Assembly: GCF_030867095.1 (NCBI RefSeq)
Contig: NC_081835.1
Span: 39,291,892-39,355,891 of the forward strand
Source of the DNA: Alligator mississippiensis
Lineage: Eukaryota > Chordata > Crocodylia > Alligatoridae
Reading direction: 5' to 3'
Length of the DNA: 64,000 nt
How positions within the stretch are numbered: position 1 is the first letter of the stretch; every line of letters starts with the position of its first letter. Of the stretch, positions 24,125-40,493 are shown piece by piece. Both the position numbers and the translations under genes were made by a program. The notes beneath the pieces were generated by a model that saw only the letters and a list, made by a program, of their open reading frames with translations, did not search any database and was not told where the DNA came from.

Positions 24125-24977
24125 CTAAGTCAGCTTTTCTGAAGTCAAGGACTTCAGTGTTGCTGACTTGCCAGCTTTACGGCGGATGGTGAAGGTGATC
24201 AGCTTGTGGTCACTGTCACCCAGCTTTCCATCGATCACTAAGTTGCCAATTAGGTCATCCCCAGTTGTCAATACCAGATCGAGCAGCGCTTTACCTTCTG
24301 TTGGCCCATAGACTTCTTTAGTCAGGTAGAGGTCATCCATGCATGACAGGAAGCTTTGCGACCGCTCGCATTTTGCTGAGTGATCCTCCCATGAGATGTC
24401 TGGGTAGTTGAAGTAATGACAACCATGGTCCTGGAGCATGTGGCCTCACCTAGTTCTGGGTGAACTCCTGGTCAAGCTCTTGACTTTGGGTGGGAGGTCT
24501 GTAGTAGACTCCCACCGTTGTGTCCCCTGTGCCATGTTCCCCATGGATTTTAGCCCAGAGGGTCTCCAGTTGTCCACCCTGGTCGCCGATATCAGCTTGC
24601 AGGGATGTGTAGCTTTCCTTAACATTGAGAGCTACACCCCTGCTCCTTTTATGTACTCAATCTCTCCTGTACAGGGTATAGCTGTCTATACCCGTGGTCC
24701 AGTCATGGGTGGAGTCCCACCAGGTCTCCGTTATCCCTATGACATCGTAATTATTTGTATTAAGCAGGAGGACGAGTTCCTCCTGCTTATTCTCCAAGCT
24801 CCTGGCATTTGTGTACAGGCAGGCAAGTGTCCCCTTGGGGGCTCTTGCCTTGCCCACAGATTGTACCAGGGCTGGGGCAGGGGTGGGCTCCCTTAAGTGT
24901 CTTAGCCTGCTGGCTTTGCAAGGGCTGCTCAGCAGGCCAGCGGTGGCGGTAGTCCCACCCCCCCGTCTTAGTTCCAC
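24125..24977 (-). pseudogene. CR1 ORF2 endonuclease remnant
   Basis: The sequence ACLYTNARSLENKQEELVLLL and YDVIGITETWWDSTHDW marks the start of the apurinic-type endonuclease of CR1 ORF2 (24657-24977). A second part at 24125-24439 contains NYPDISWEDHSA and SFLSCMDDLYLTKEV. The frame between them is broken. Confidence 0.8.
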
Positions 24978-25127
24978 CGGGCTTAGTTTAAAGCCCGGTG
25001 GAGCAGGTCAGCCAGTCTGGCTGAGAAGAGCATCCTCCCAAGCAGAGAGGTGGAGGCCATTTCTTCTCAGCAGCTCGCTGCCTCTCTCACCAAAGAGTGG
25101 GCTGTGGTCATGGAAGCCAAAGCCTTC

Positions 25128-25562
25128 CTAATGACACCAGCACCGCAGTCTTTGGTTAACTACCTGGATCCTCCTCTCCCTCCTCACCCTATACCCCAAG
25201 ACTGGGAGGATCGACGAGAACACCACCTGTGCCCCCAGACCCTCTAGCCCCACTCCCAAATCCCTGTAGCGCCTCATGACCTGGCTGGGAGCGCTCTGAG
25301 CTGTGTTATTGGTGCCCACATGAATAAGGAGCATGGGACAGTGATCTGTGGGCTGGAGGAGCTTAGGGATCTTCTCCACAATGTCTCGGATGTGGGCCTC
25401 TGGGACGCAGCAGACTTCCCGGGCTAAGGGGTCGGGGCGGCAGGTTACCCCCTCAGTCCCCTTCAGGATGGAGTCTCCCATGACAAACACTTTGTGTTTT
25501 GTCTTGGGGACAGTGGGGGTGGTAGCTGCAGTTGAGCCTGTGTTGCCTGTAGGAGCTGGCAA
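25128..25562 (-). pseudogene. CR1 ORF1 esterase-like domain
   Basis: The frame contains KVFVMGDSILKGTEG (GDS block with the nucleophile serine), LLIHVGTNNTAQ and VVFSSILPVLG, the blocks of the SGNH-hydrolase-like domain in CR1 ORF1 proteins. This domain is one of the features that distinguishes CR1-clade ORF1p from L1 ORF1p. The N-terminal coiled-coil part is found inverted at 26475-26765. Confidence 0.75.
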
Positions 25563-25636
25563 CTCAGCAGGCTCTGCTGGGGCTGCAAGAGGTTCGTACC
25601 TGTTGCTAAGCTTCAGTAGGGCAGGGGCCTTGAGTT

Positions 25637-26250
25637 AGGCTATGGGAGCAGTGAGAGACATGTGGGTGAAAGCCCCGTGCCCCTGCTCTCCCGAAGCCAC
25701 CCAGGGACCCTCCAGCAGCCGTGGAGCCCCCCACTGACCCCCAGCACAGCCGGAGGTAAGCGGGGCCCATGGTGAGAGGGGGCTAACCCCTAGAGAGTGG
25801 GAGGAGGTGGCCGAGTGGGAGCAGGGTCGGGTCTCGCCCCGCCCAGGCCCCTACTTGGCCCAGGCCCCAGGGAGAGAAAGAGGTAGGGGGAGGGTACTTA
25901 CCGGTCCCTCTCCAGTGGGGCAGGGTCCCCCCGAGCCCGAGAGCAGCTTCCACCGACGATGGGCCCAGTGCACATGCGCCCAGTTTAAAAGGGCCCGCCA
26001 ACAGCAAAAAAGCCTCAGTTAGGCTGCGGGAGCAACAAGAGACATGCGAGTGAAAGCCCTCTGAGCCCCTGCTCCCCTGAAGCCCCCCAGAGACCTCCCA
26101 CTAGCCGTGGAGCCCCCTGCCGACCCCCAGCACAGCGGGAGGTGAGCGGTGCCTGTGGTGGGAGGGGGCTAACCCCTGGAGAGTCGGAGGAGGCAGCTGA
26201 GTGGGAACTGGGCTGGGTCTCACCCCACCCAGCCCAGCCCCCCAGGGAGC
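25637..26250 (+). repeat. Tandem 5' UTR monomers of CR1
   Basis: Segments 25637-25865 and 26019-26250 are alike (TTAGGCTRYGGGAGCARYRAG at the start, GGGGGCTAACCCCTRGAGAGT later) with a period near 382 bp. LINE 5' UTRs often carry such repeated promoter monomers. Confidence 0.75.
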
Positions 26251-26474
26251 CACACAACCAGAGCTGAGTAAACAGGCCTGCTTGTCTGCCGGCGCGCTAG
26301 TGCAGAGTTTGCGCAGGAGTGTGCGCGGGAGGGCCTGAGGCCCTGCCTGCAAGCCCCCTAGGGTAGGCAGACTCAGGCCCAGCCCGCCTACCAGCAGCAT
26401 GCTGTGAATGGGCACTCGCCACACCTGAAGGGTCCGTTCGGGGTCTGCGGCCCCCCCTCCCTGGCACCTCAGAG

Positions 26475-26765
26475 ATGGCCACCCAAACAGAGCCCATGGT
26501 TCTAGGCTCCACACAGATGGAGCCCTTGGCTGTCAGCTGTGGGGGCTGCCTGTCCCTTTTTCAGGTTCTGGGGCCCAGGAGCATGGCTACCTGCCCTTGT
26601 GGGGTCTGCTCCCTTTTGGGGTCTCTGGCGTGCCAGTTGGAGGAACTCCAGGCCACAGTCCAGAGACTGCGTGCTATCAGGGACTGCAAGCAGGAGATAG
26701 ACTCCTACTGCCAGGCCCTTCTCCCCCAGGAGCCAGAGGGTAGACCACGGTCTCTTTTTCTTTGA
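26475..26765 (+). pseudogene. CR1 ORF1 N-terminal part
   Basis: An open frame of 96 codons has spaced cysteines (CGGCLSLF, CPCGVC) followed by a leucine-rich heptad segment, matching the N-terminal zinc-knuckle/PHD-like and coiled-coil part of CR1 ORF1. Confidence 0.6.
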
Positions 26766-27000
26766 CTTCACTCCTCTGATGACTCTTCATTCCCAGGTAC
26801 CATTGATTGGTTTCCCTGTGGTCATCATACTGTCCATGTCTTATCTTGTTAGCATATCCTTTTGTCCCGACAAACCCATCACATCTTAATTTGGGCATGA
26901 CTCTGGCCTCCTAATTTGGTTTGTCCTCTAAAGCCAGAAATCCTAAGGGCTCTGCAGTTTGGACTATGCAGTTGTTCCCCTCTTTCACCTTACATTAATG

Positions 27001-27991
27001 CTGGCTTGTCCAACATATGGCCTGTGGGCTGCCATGCAGCCCACCAAGCCATTTTCTGAGGCCCGAGGTGCTGCAACGGGAAACGAAAGTAAACATTGTT
27101 TACTTTTGTTCCCACCCCTTGTCCCTCCCCCAGCCCCTCAGCAGCTTCAAAATGGCTGCTGAAGAGCTGGGGAAAGGACAAGGATCCCACATGCAGCCCA
27201 CAGCAAGCAGTGCCCCACAGCAGGGCCTGGGCGCACAGACGATCCCTGGTGCCTGGATGATTTACCGGGCATCCTTGAAAGCAGGCGGAGGTGGCAGTGT
27301 GGGGCTGGGGCCGGGGCTCAGTGACAGAGCTGTGTGGGGCCGAGGCAGGAGTGGGGGTGGCGTGGGCACACGCGGCTGCCAGGGTAGCGAGGCGGGAGGC
27401 AGCGGAGCAGAGGGCACCTTTCCTGCACATCCCGGGGAGGCTGCAGCCAGGACGCGTGGCACCGGCTCTCCCCACCCCGCTCTGCTCCATGCCCGGCTGC
27501 AGCCACGAGTCTCTCTCACAGCCTCTTGGATGCACTGAGGATCCCCCGCTCCCTCCTCCCTCCCTGCCCACCTGCCCCCTGCAAGGCAGCGAGCGGTGGA
27601 AGCTGCAAAGCGCCGCGCAGGTGTCTCCCACCGAGACACATCCCTCCACCTTTGATTAGTTTCCATTCTGGCTGATATCGTTTCCATATTTGATCTGTCG
27701 ACTTGCTTTATACTTCTTTCATTATGCATTACGTGAAAGTGTTTATTTTAGTCAAGTGTTTGGTATTATTTCATTGTTGCTTTTATAGTGTGGTTTAAAA
27801 TCCAAAATAAAAACATTTGCAGACCCATTTCATTGTCACTTCCTGCAACTTCATTGGTGTCAAAGGTCATGTGACATCACTTCCTGATGTGATACTGCTT
27901 CCTGTGAGGTCTTTGAATATGGCTCGCCAGCCCACTGGGTGATAAAAAGTTCATGATCCGGCCCCACATTCAAAAAGGTTGGACACCCTTG
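27001..27991. mobile_element. hAT MITE, about 1 kb
   Basis: The ends CTGGCTTGTCCAAC and, in reverse, CAAGGGTGTCCAACC are flanked by CATTAATG (26993-27000) and CATTAACG (27992-27999), a 7/8 target duplication. The interior includes GC-rich sequence with open frames on both strands that have no family resemblance. Confidence 0.75.
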
Positions 27992-27999
27992 CATTAACG

Positions 28000-30990
28000 C
28001 ATTCGATCAACCCATCCCTCCGATTCAGTCGGTTAGTGCCAACGTCAGTTAATTTAAGCTAATAACAAGGCCTACATCCTACATGCTTATGTTGATAACA
28101 CCAGAACATAAGCTGCCTTCTCATACTGATAGTCAAGAACATAATGTGAAAGTGAGCTGAAGGCTATGGCTGACAATGCAGATACAGAATGCAAAAAGAA
28201 AAGTTCAAATAATACTGTAATTCACAGCTCAAGCAGGTCCAACTACAGCTAAATGTAACAAGCTACCCTAACACACTCCACCCACCTGCAAGTGGCTGCT
28301 CATTGTGCTGGGCAGGCGGAGGGGGTGGAAGGAAGCCAGGAGCTGGAGCCCTGTATGCTGAGGCAGGAGTCACCCAGCTGAAGTTCTCTCCCCACTCGGA
28401 GCGGCACAGCAGGAGTAGGAGTTGCAGCTGAAGGCAAGGGAAGCAGAGTAGCATTTGGCCAGCTGTAGTCACACCAGGAACAGCTGCAAGTTGACCAGGG
28501 CTGGGGCCAGCCACAGGCTGCTCTGGGTGGGAGTGGGTAGGGCTCACCCCTATGCACAGTGCTGCAGGGCCAGCCACAGACTGTACCAACCCAAGGTAAG
28601 CTCTGCTGCACCTGTCCCCTGCCCCTCTCCTCATCCCTACCTGGCTTCTGGGATGTAGTGCCTGGGCAACCCCCCCTACTTCCCAACACACGCTCTCCTC
28701 ACACACCCTGCACACCACCCTGTCCAAGCAAGGGCATGCAGGGAGTGGATTGCAGCTTGGCCTGGGCCCCAACCCTGAGCTGTCACCACCCTGTGACCCA
28801 GCTCCATGATCCCAGCCAAGTCAGTCTGTCCTACTCCCAAACACTGCTCCCTATCCACACAAAACATCATAAGTAGTTTTGGCAAGTTGTGGAGAGAAAT
28901 GGGTGCTGACCTGACCCAGAGCAGCTCATCAGAACTCCCTATGCAGCCCTCAGGCCCAAATAATTGCCCACCCGTTGTAGAGATAGATGCACACAGCTAG
29001 GCTGGTAAAGCTGTGCTTCCTAATCACATACAAGAGCATAAGAAGCTGTAGTGATGAAGGCAATTTTGCTGGCACAGCCATATCTACATTAAGGTTTTTT
29101 ACCAGCAATCGTGTGTCAATCAGGAATCACACTCTTATGAATGCCTGACTGATGGTGAATGACCAGCACCAGTGTTTGGCAGAAGTCCATGTTGTAGACC
29201 AGGTCCCAAACAAACAGAGTACTACACAAAGACCTCCTTTACAGTATCTAGCATTATAGACAGACGGTCTAAAGTGGCTAATTAACATAGGAGTGCTCAA
29301 CCCCTGGCTCACAGCACCATGTCATCCAGGCCCTGGGGCTCCCCACTGGTCCAGACATTTGGCAACAAAGGAATGGTGGCACCACTCTCCCATTGCCAAA
29401 TTTCTGGACCTATAGGGAGACCCAGGCCGTGCATGCTGGTCAGGGTGCCAGAACCTAGTATGCAAGGTACAATCAGGGCAGTGCCAGGGCCCCTGGACTC
29501 CAATCCTGGCAGATGAGGAATGGAAAGGGGCAGTGCCAGGCCCCACACCTGTCATCCAGGCAGAGAAGGGTGGTGCCAGGCCAGATGACTTGATTCTACA
29601 AGGAGGTTTGGGATTGATCACCACTTTCCTAGCATAATAAAGGGGGCCATAATTGCATAATCTATACCCACCTCCTCAATGTCATTTAACACTGCCAAAA
29701 TAAGAGTAAAAGGTCTTATGACTTAACCTAGACACAGGAACTATATCGTAACTGTACAGTTAATGTAACACAATCTACCTAATACTGGTATAATAATACA
29801 AGTAAAAAAAAGTGTGCCTTACTGTAGTTTATTATCCGCTATATTTGCACTAAGACACTTGTACTTTCCCAACTTTAGCAGCAAGAGTTAGCCCTTGACA
29901 GTCAGACCAGAACAGAACTTTTGCATAGGCAAGGCAGATACATAAAAGAAAATCAAGTGCCCATATTTTGCTTTACAGTTGTTTAAAGTGCATGCGTGCG
30001 TGCGTGTAAATATGAATGAATGAATGAATGAATGAATATGAGTTATGGTGGCCCACAACAGGAATTTTTATGAACTAAATTGACATTTAATTTGCATGGT
30101 CTCTCCATGACTGAGTGATGTACACAGAATTTGTACTAAGAAAATTCTGCTTTTATAAACCTCTTCTCAGGTTAGAAATTATTTTCTACAAATTCAAATG
30201 CAAGTCTTTGTGCATCTACCATGACACTTTAATTTTCACGTAGTCATAGATCTTACAAAACTAGATGGAAAGTATCTAGGGCAAGTTATACAAAACAGAG
30301 ATAAGCACATCAGAAATACTTACACAGAACTTAGTTGATCAAAAGATGCTCTTGTTTACTACATTATGGAATCTACCACTAGAGCAAGAACCTGGGTGCA
30401 TCAGAACTTCCTTTAAAATAGCAGTCTTTGGTTAAGGATTCTTGAACTTGAGAAAATGTTTGTTTCTAAATCATTTAAGAGTTTAGTAGTATATTTAAAT
30501 TAGCAGAAATGTTTTATGTTTAACAAGATTATTTCACAGGAAGATATTCAATACAAGCCCCATTGTATTTTATATTAAAATAAACTTATACAAGGTATTT
30601 CATTTCTGGCTTGAATTTTGGTTCAGGTAACACTTATTTCTTAACTTAAAGCAGACTGGCATTAAGCACAAACGTGTAAAATTCACAACCAGTGCACAAC
30701 AATAGTGTATTTGGCTAAAATAGCACTGAGAAGGAACAGTCATTTAAGTTCTAGTAACACACTTGAGAATGAAAGGAGGCAGGGAGGGGTGGCACTGTGG
30801 AGACTGTTTCAGAGAGGGATAAGCTTTATAAGCAATAGCCTGCTTTGTCAGATGCTACTTTTCCAGAATACTTAATGCACCAAATTGTCACCAAGCAATG
30901 ATACATATGCTGGTAACTCTAAGTAGCCCTCTGCAACATTTAATGTGGAATTCAAACAAGATATTTTGAAGAAACTTTCAAACTCACAAG
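28000..30990. other. RPL29 downstream flank with small repeats
   Basis: A hAT-like end lies at about 28979 (reverse reading GGGTGGGCAATTATTTG), with a GC-rich body to about 28265. A GC-rich block with repeated GCAGTGCCAGG words lies at 29293-29640. An ATGA microsatellite is at 30012-30036. The remaining AT-rich sequence appears unique and no exon was seen. Confidence 0.45.
30012..30036 (+). repeat. (ATGA)n microsatellite
   Basis: About six uninterrupted tetranucleotide units, just after a short TGCG repeat. Confidence 0.9.
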
Positions 30991-31014
30991 ATAGGGACGC
31001 TTAACTCATGAATG

Positions 31015-31020
31015 TTTATT
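31015..31020 (-). terminator. RPL29: RPL29 polyadenylation signal
   Basis: AATAAA on the minus strand lies about 130 nt downstream of the RPL29 stop, giving a short 3' UTR as usual for ribosomal protein mRNAs. A second AATAAA lies slightly upstream at about 31030. Cleavage would be expected near 30990-31005. Confidence 0.65.
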
Positions 31021-31148
31021 ACATCTGATTTTATTCGTAGAAAGATACTTTAAGTAAAAGAAATGGCAAAAGCAATGGCAAAAGCAAAAACTTCTGCCCA
31101 TGCAGGAGCAAAACAAGTCAGTCCTTTCATTGCAGGAAGACCGGCTGG

Positions 31149-36606
<5,458 letters not shown>

Positions 36607-37021
36607 GATTACACCTGCGATTAGAAAAAGAAACCTTCAGACCAGAGGAAGTGCTCGAAGACCAGGCAGGGGAACAAGGGAGAAGGGACCAGGCCTCTTC
36701 TCACTCTAGTCCTAGGGGCTCTGCCCTGCTTCCAAGAAGCGAGCACCCACATGCCCAGCCCACCGCGTCCCATGGCCCCAGCCTACCCCCTGCACACGCC
36801 GCCTCCCAAGCGGCTCCCGTCGCTACTTCGTGCTGCCCCTCTTCCCCCTCCTTCTGGCCCGGCTCCACTTCGCCCGCCCCACGCGCTCCAGCTGCTCGGC
36901 TCCGGCCCCGCCGCCCCAGCAGAACCCGCCGCCCGGGTGCGGCCCTGAGCGCCCAGCCCGCGGGAGCGGGGCCAGCCGCCTCCGGAGGGAGGATGGTGCC
37001 GGATGGTGCAGCCGTGCTCAC

Positions 37022-37063
37022 CCGCACAACCGTCGCGGCGAGCACACGCAGGAAGAGAAAGGG
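37022..37063 (-). promoter_or_regulatory. RPL29: RPL29 non-coding exon 1 with TOP-type start
   Basis: Read on the minus strand, a pyrimidine tract (CCCTTTCTCTTCC) is followed by about 30 nt and then a perfect donor, GCGG|GTGAGC, with the intron beginning at 37021. Ribosomal protein genes characteristically start transcription inside a 5' terminal oligopyrimidine tract and often have a tiny non-coding first exon, which fits exon 2 starting just 8 nt before the ATG. The exact start nucleotide within the tract is inferred. The TOP tract would place the mRNA under mTOR/LARP1 translational control, as for the family. Confidence 0.7.
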
Positions 37064-38503
37064 CTGCCGCAGGGCCTGCTGGGAAGCAGCCGGGGGGAAC
37101 CCGGCACTGGGCGGACCGGGGCTCCCCGGCTTCCGGCCGGAAGCAGGAACCGCTGCAAGAGGGCGGCCGCTGGTAGCGCTGGCCCGGCTCCTCCTCACAG
37201 CGGGTGCGCTGCGCGTGTGGGGCTGGCTGAGCAGCCTCCAAGACGTGCGTCTGCTGAGCGCTGGGGGGGGGGGGGAGGGACGGGAAATGCTGCTGTCACC
37301 GGCCCCAGGCGGGGAGTACGGGGTAGAGGGAGGTCGCGGCTCCACTGCTCTAAGGTGCTGGGGCCACTGACACGCGTCCCTCGGGCTCTGTGGCTAGCAG
37401 CCTTGCGCTGTCCGGCGAGCCCAGTCTCCCGCGGCCGATTTCCTGCACGCGGCCTTCGGCCACAGCCTCTGCTCCTGCCCTCTTCCCAGCATGCGACCAT
37501 CGTGGTTCAGCGCCTCGTTCCCCCAGTGGTGGCAGTCCGGGCTCGGGTCCCGTCCTGCCGAGCGCCCCGACGTCGAAGCTTTAGTTGGGTCCGGGAAACA
37601 TTCAGTGCCTTTCTGTAGGGCGTCGCCTCAAATCCTGTCTGTTTGCCTTCCCAAGCGTCCAGCTTTCATAGCTCTAGGGTATGACTAGCCCCGTCAATGC
37701 TTTTATCACCTTGTTGGTTGTGTTAGCAATTTGCCTCCTAATCCACATTGCCCCAAATTGTTTAGCATCGTGCCAGCTTTCATTGTACATTTATTTACTT
37801 ATCTTCCACCAAGACTGCAGCCAAGAGCATACACAGTGAGTTGCTCCTAGGGCTGTTATGTCAGCTGCTTTTTTCTGCAGTTGTGGTCATCAGCTAAGAC
37901 CCCCACAACACTCAGTGAAACAACGACCCCCCGGCCCAGGCCGATCCCCCTCGGGCCGCCCAGAGACCTTGGTCTCCGGCAGCCGGCGGGGCCCGGGTAC
38001 AGCAGCGTGGTCATACGGTTTCCAGACGCGGGGCGCCCTGCCCCTTCCGCCCGGCGAAGTCTCATGCCCCGGTCCCGGTCCTCCCCGCAGCGCCCCCTCC
38101 CACAAGGCACCGCTCCGCCCGCCGCCCTCTCCCACAAGGCACCGCTGCGCCTCCTCGCGCCCCCGCGACGCGCTTCCGGCGCCTTTCCCCTTCCCTGCGC
38201 TCCCACAGTGCTGCGCTCCTGCGCTCGGTGCCTGCGGCTGGGACATGGCGGACACAATGAATAGGAGGCGACTCGCTGTGGCCTGAACCCGGCCCGAGCG
38301 CGGGTGCTGCCAGCCGCTCTCCTCCCACCTCCAGGCGTGGCGCAGGCGCTGCGGCGGGCGCCCCTCTCCAGGCCGCGCCAGGTGGTTCTTCCCCCGCCGC
38401 TGGCCCGGGGCCCGTCCCGGCCTCCTCTCGCTCCCAGGAATCCCGCGGAGCCGCCGCTGGGCCCTGCCCGCCCCGGCCGCTCCCCTCCGCGCGCGGCAGC
38501 GGG

Positions 38504-38664
38504 ATGAAGCTGACGGACAACGTGCTGCGGAGCTTCCGCGTGGCCAAGGTCTTCCGTGAGAACTCGGACAAGATCAACTGCTTCGACTTCAGCCCCAATG
38601 GCGAGACCGTCATCTCCAGCAGTGACGACGACTCCATCGTGCTCTATGACTGCCAGGAGGGCAA
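38504..38664 (+). CDS. WDR82: WD repeat protein 82, first coding exon (partial gene)
   Basis: The first 53 codons plus two bases of codon 54 start [17 protein letters not shown] and run through [16 protein letters not shown] to end near YDCQEGK, followed by a GTGAGT donor at 38665. This matches the N-terminus of vertebrate WDR82, recalled as nearly invariant, with Asn instead of Ser at residue 6. The segment holds the start of the first WD40 blade ([24 protein letters not shown]). WDR82 is a nuclear beta-propeller that recruits SETD1A/B H3K4 methyltransferases to RNA polymerase II phosphorylated on CTD Ser5. It also belongs to PNUTS-PP1 and ZC3H4 transcription-termination complexes. The ATG lies in the CpG island, with GC-rich 5' UTR upstream. 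Exon 2, expected to begin PKRTLYSKKYG, was not found to the right, so the gene continues outside the window. Confidence 0.93.
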
Positions 38665-38776
38665 GTGAGTGCCGGGGTGTGGAGGGGGAGACGCAGGTAG
38701 CTCCGCGGCGGGGTGGCATTGCTGTGGGAGGCCAGGTGTGAAGGGCTCTGGGCCGGGGCACTTCAGAGCCCCCCGA

Positions 38777-38788
38777 TGCACTCTGGGA
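38777..38788 (-). promoter_or_regulatory. ZNF143/THAP11-like site
   Basis: On the minus strand TCCCAGAGTGCA resembles the core of the ZNF143/THAP11 (SBS) motif common in housekeeping promoters. It lies about 110 nt inside WDR82 intron 1. A single motif match gives weak support. Confidence 0.3.
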
Positions 38789-40493
38789 ACTGATGGAGTT
38801 GAGCTCACGGTACTGGTGGCACTGTGGGGAGCGATAACCACACCGGATCATTTCTGATGCCGGGAGGATAGGGGAGGGTGGTAGGAAGGGATGCAGCCTA
38901 TGATGGTTTTCCCCGAGTGTGGCTGGATGGTGTTGGTATCATAAGCACAGACATCTGTGAGCTGCCTTGCTAAGTGTTTTCAGCTAAAGACTGATGTGCA
39001 AGGGTGGTAGGCGGGAGGAAGATACCTGGATCCAGGGAGGCTTTCTCAATGCTGCTGCCACTGGTCAAGCTTTTTCTGAAGCAGAAGTTGTTGGGTGATA
39101 CTGACCTGCTTTCCAGTTTAGCTGCTGCCTTGTAGGATTGTGAACAGTGAGAGAGAAGCTGACTATAGAGAGGCCTGGTGGTTTTGCTCTGCAGGCACTT
39201 TACACCTATATAGCTACAAGCTATATTTGAAAGCATTGAAGTTGTCTGACTGCTCTATAATACCTACTCTTCTATAGAATAAATGCAGTAATCAAAAAAA
39301 GGGGATAATAAGACTTGTAAGTAGAGGTGCAGTACCAAAATACTTTTGGTATTTATTAGATTCTGCTAGGGGATGGTTCTAAAGTTCTGTCTAGACTGCA
39401 GCCTTTTTTGTTGTTTTTTTACTCTGGCTAGTGGATCTGCAACTGTGGTGATTTAGAAAAGCTAAACTTAGTATTGTGAATGTAGTTGGGAACATATCTT
39501 CTAGATATGAAGCAAAATGTGATCTTTGCAACCACAAGGATTAAATAAATAAATGACCAAAGCATTTAAATTTGAAGGTGGCTTGGAGGGCCAACGTGAA
39601 AACATCACATGCATATGATGAATAAAACCAAAACGGTCTATACCCTTGGAGGGTAAAGGAATGAGGGGACAGTAAAAGCAGAGAGAAAAAGATCTGGGGC
39701 TGTGCAATGAAATGTTATCTCAGCTGCTTAGGCAGAAGTGGGGTACACAACCAGTATAATTGTCTGACACGAAAATATGGTAGCTTTATGCACTCCTATT
39801 CTTTCAAGCAAATTTAAATTAAATATTACTGTTGCTATGGTAGAAAGGCAGTTTTCTACTTTCTGTGTGTTCTGTTTTTCTCTCTTCTGTATGCATTTGA
39901 TTCAACATGTTTAGTTTGCCTTGTTCAAATTACAAAAGTAATGTTACTGTCACCACTTATCTGAGAGAGTACACCTGAATTAAGACCATAACTTTTAAAA
40001 ATTTTAACTTAAATTGCAGCACAGTATGTATAGATGGGTATTTCCAAAGGCAGGCCACATTTGCTTCAAATTCATCAACAAGATTTTTACTTACCTAATA
40101 TTTTGGGATTTAGTAGAAAAAATTGAAAATGCTTTTCAAACCAGTCATAACATTTTTTGAGACTCAGACTAGCAGGCTCAAGGTTGTAGATAATGGATTG
40201 TTAGGCATCTGGATTAGCCTGTCTAAATTTCGGTTTATATGAGAATAACCATCATTAATTGCTATAACAACTAAATTCAGGCTAGCTGGTTTCAGCTGGG
40301 CTTTTATTTCTAATTTAATGACTTCTGAAAATGTCTTTTATTCCTTGTGTTAATACTGCTAACTTCAGTATACTGTAACAGAGGCCACAGTATTTTCCAT
40401 GATAAAGAAATCTGATATTCATTGACTCTTGTTCAGGCATGAGCTTGCCAGTAAGCCAGCTCTCTATTCATTTTCCCTAGGAGACATTGTGGT

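Larger units (their letters stand above)
20732..25630 (-). mobile_element. CR1 LINE, near-complete ORF1 C-part, ORF2 and 3' UTR
   Basis: The 3' end is at 20732 (ATAGATTTCATAGACATTAG inverse). Going 5' on the minus strand: 3' UTR and ORF2 end (20732-21378), a solo LTR insertion, RT (22646-23764), a linker, endonuclease (24125-24977) and the ORF1 esterase part (25128-25562). The 5' part of the element is present beyond 25630 in inverted orientation. Confidence 0.85.
25631..26785 (+). mobile_element. CR1 5' part, inverted relative to its 3' part
   Basis: On the plus strand there is a GC-rich 5' UTR with two tandem monomers, then an ORF1 start at 26475 (MATQTEPMVLGS) leading to a Cys-containing segment and a coiled coil (LEELQATVQRLRAIRDCKQEIDSYCQAL), ending near LPQEPEGRPRS. 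The content is exactly what is missing upstream of the ORF1 esterase part at 25562, suggesting one element with a 5' inversion. Confidence 0.7.
36700..38760. promoter_or_regulatory. GC- and CpG-rich bidirectional promoter region
   Basis: CpG dinucleotides are dense here, unlike the AT-rich flanks, and the region covers RPL29 exon 1 and WDR82 exon 1. The two genes point away from each other, with roughly 1.4 kb between the RPL29 start tract and the WDR82 ATG. Visible motifs include ATGGCGG at 38245-38251 (YY1-like) and CTTCCGG (ETS-like) near 38174. A duplicated CCCACAAGGCACCGCT block occurs near 38099 and 38132. Long open frames here (for example 36830-37618 and 37856-38851) are GC-driven and not supported as genes. 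Confidence 0.75.

Noticed and set aside
29293-29640. Small GC-rich block as a host exon cluster
   Set aside because: It has internal repeated words, no splice sites with a continuing frame and no family match. It is more likely a repeat, but the ends are not clear enough to name it.
36651-37618. Overlapping 239- and 262-codon plus-strand frames
   Set aside because: Pro/Ala/Arg-rich, GC-driven frames in the promoter island, overlapping RPL29 exon 1 antisense, with no family resemblance.
37856-38851. 331-codon minus-strand open frame over the WDR82 promoter and exon 1
   Set aside because: It lies in a CpG island where stops are rare, runs antisense to a highly conserved exon, and shows no domain.
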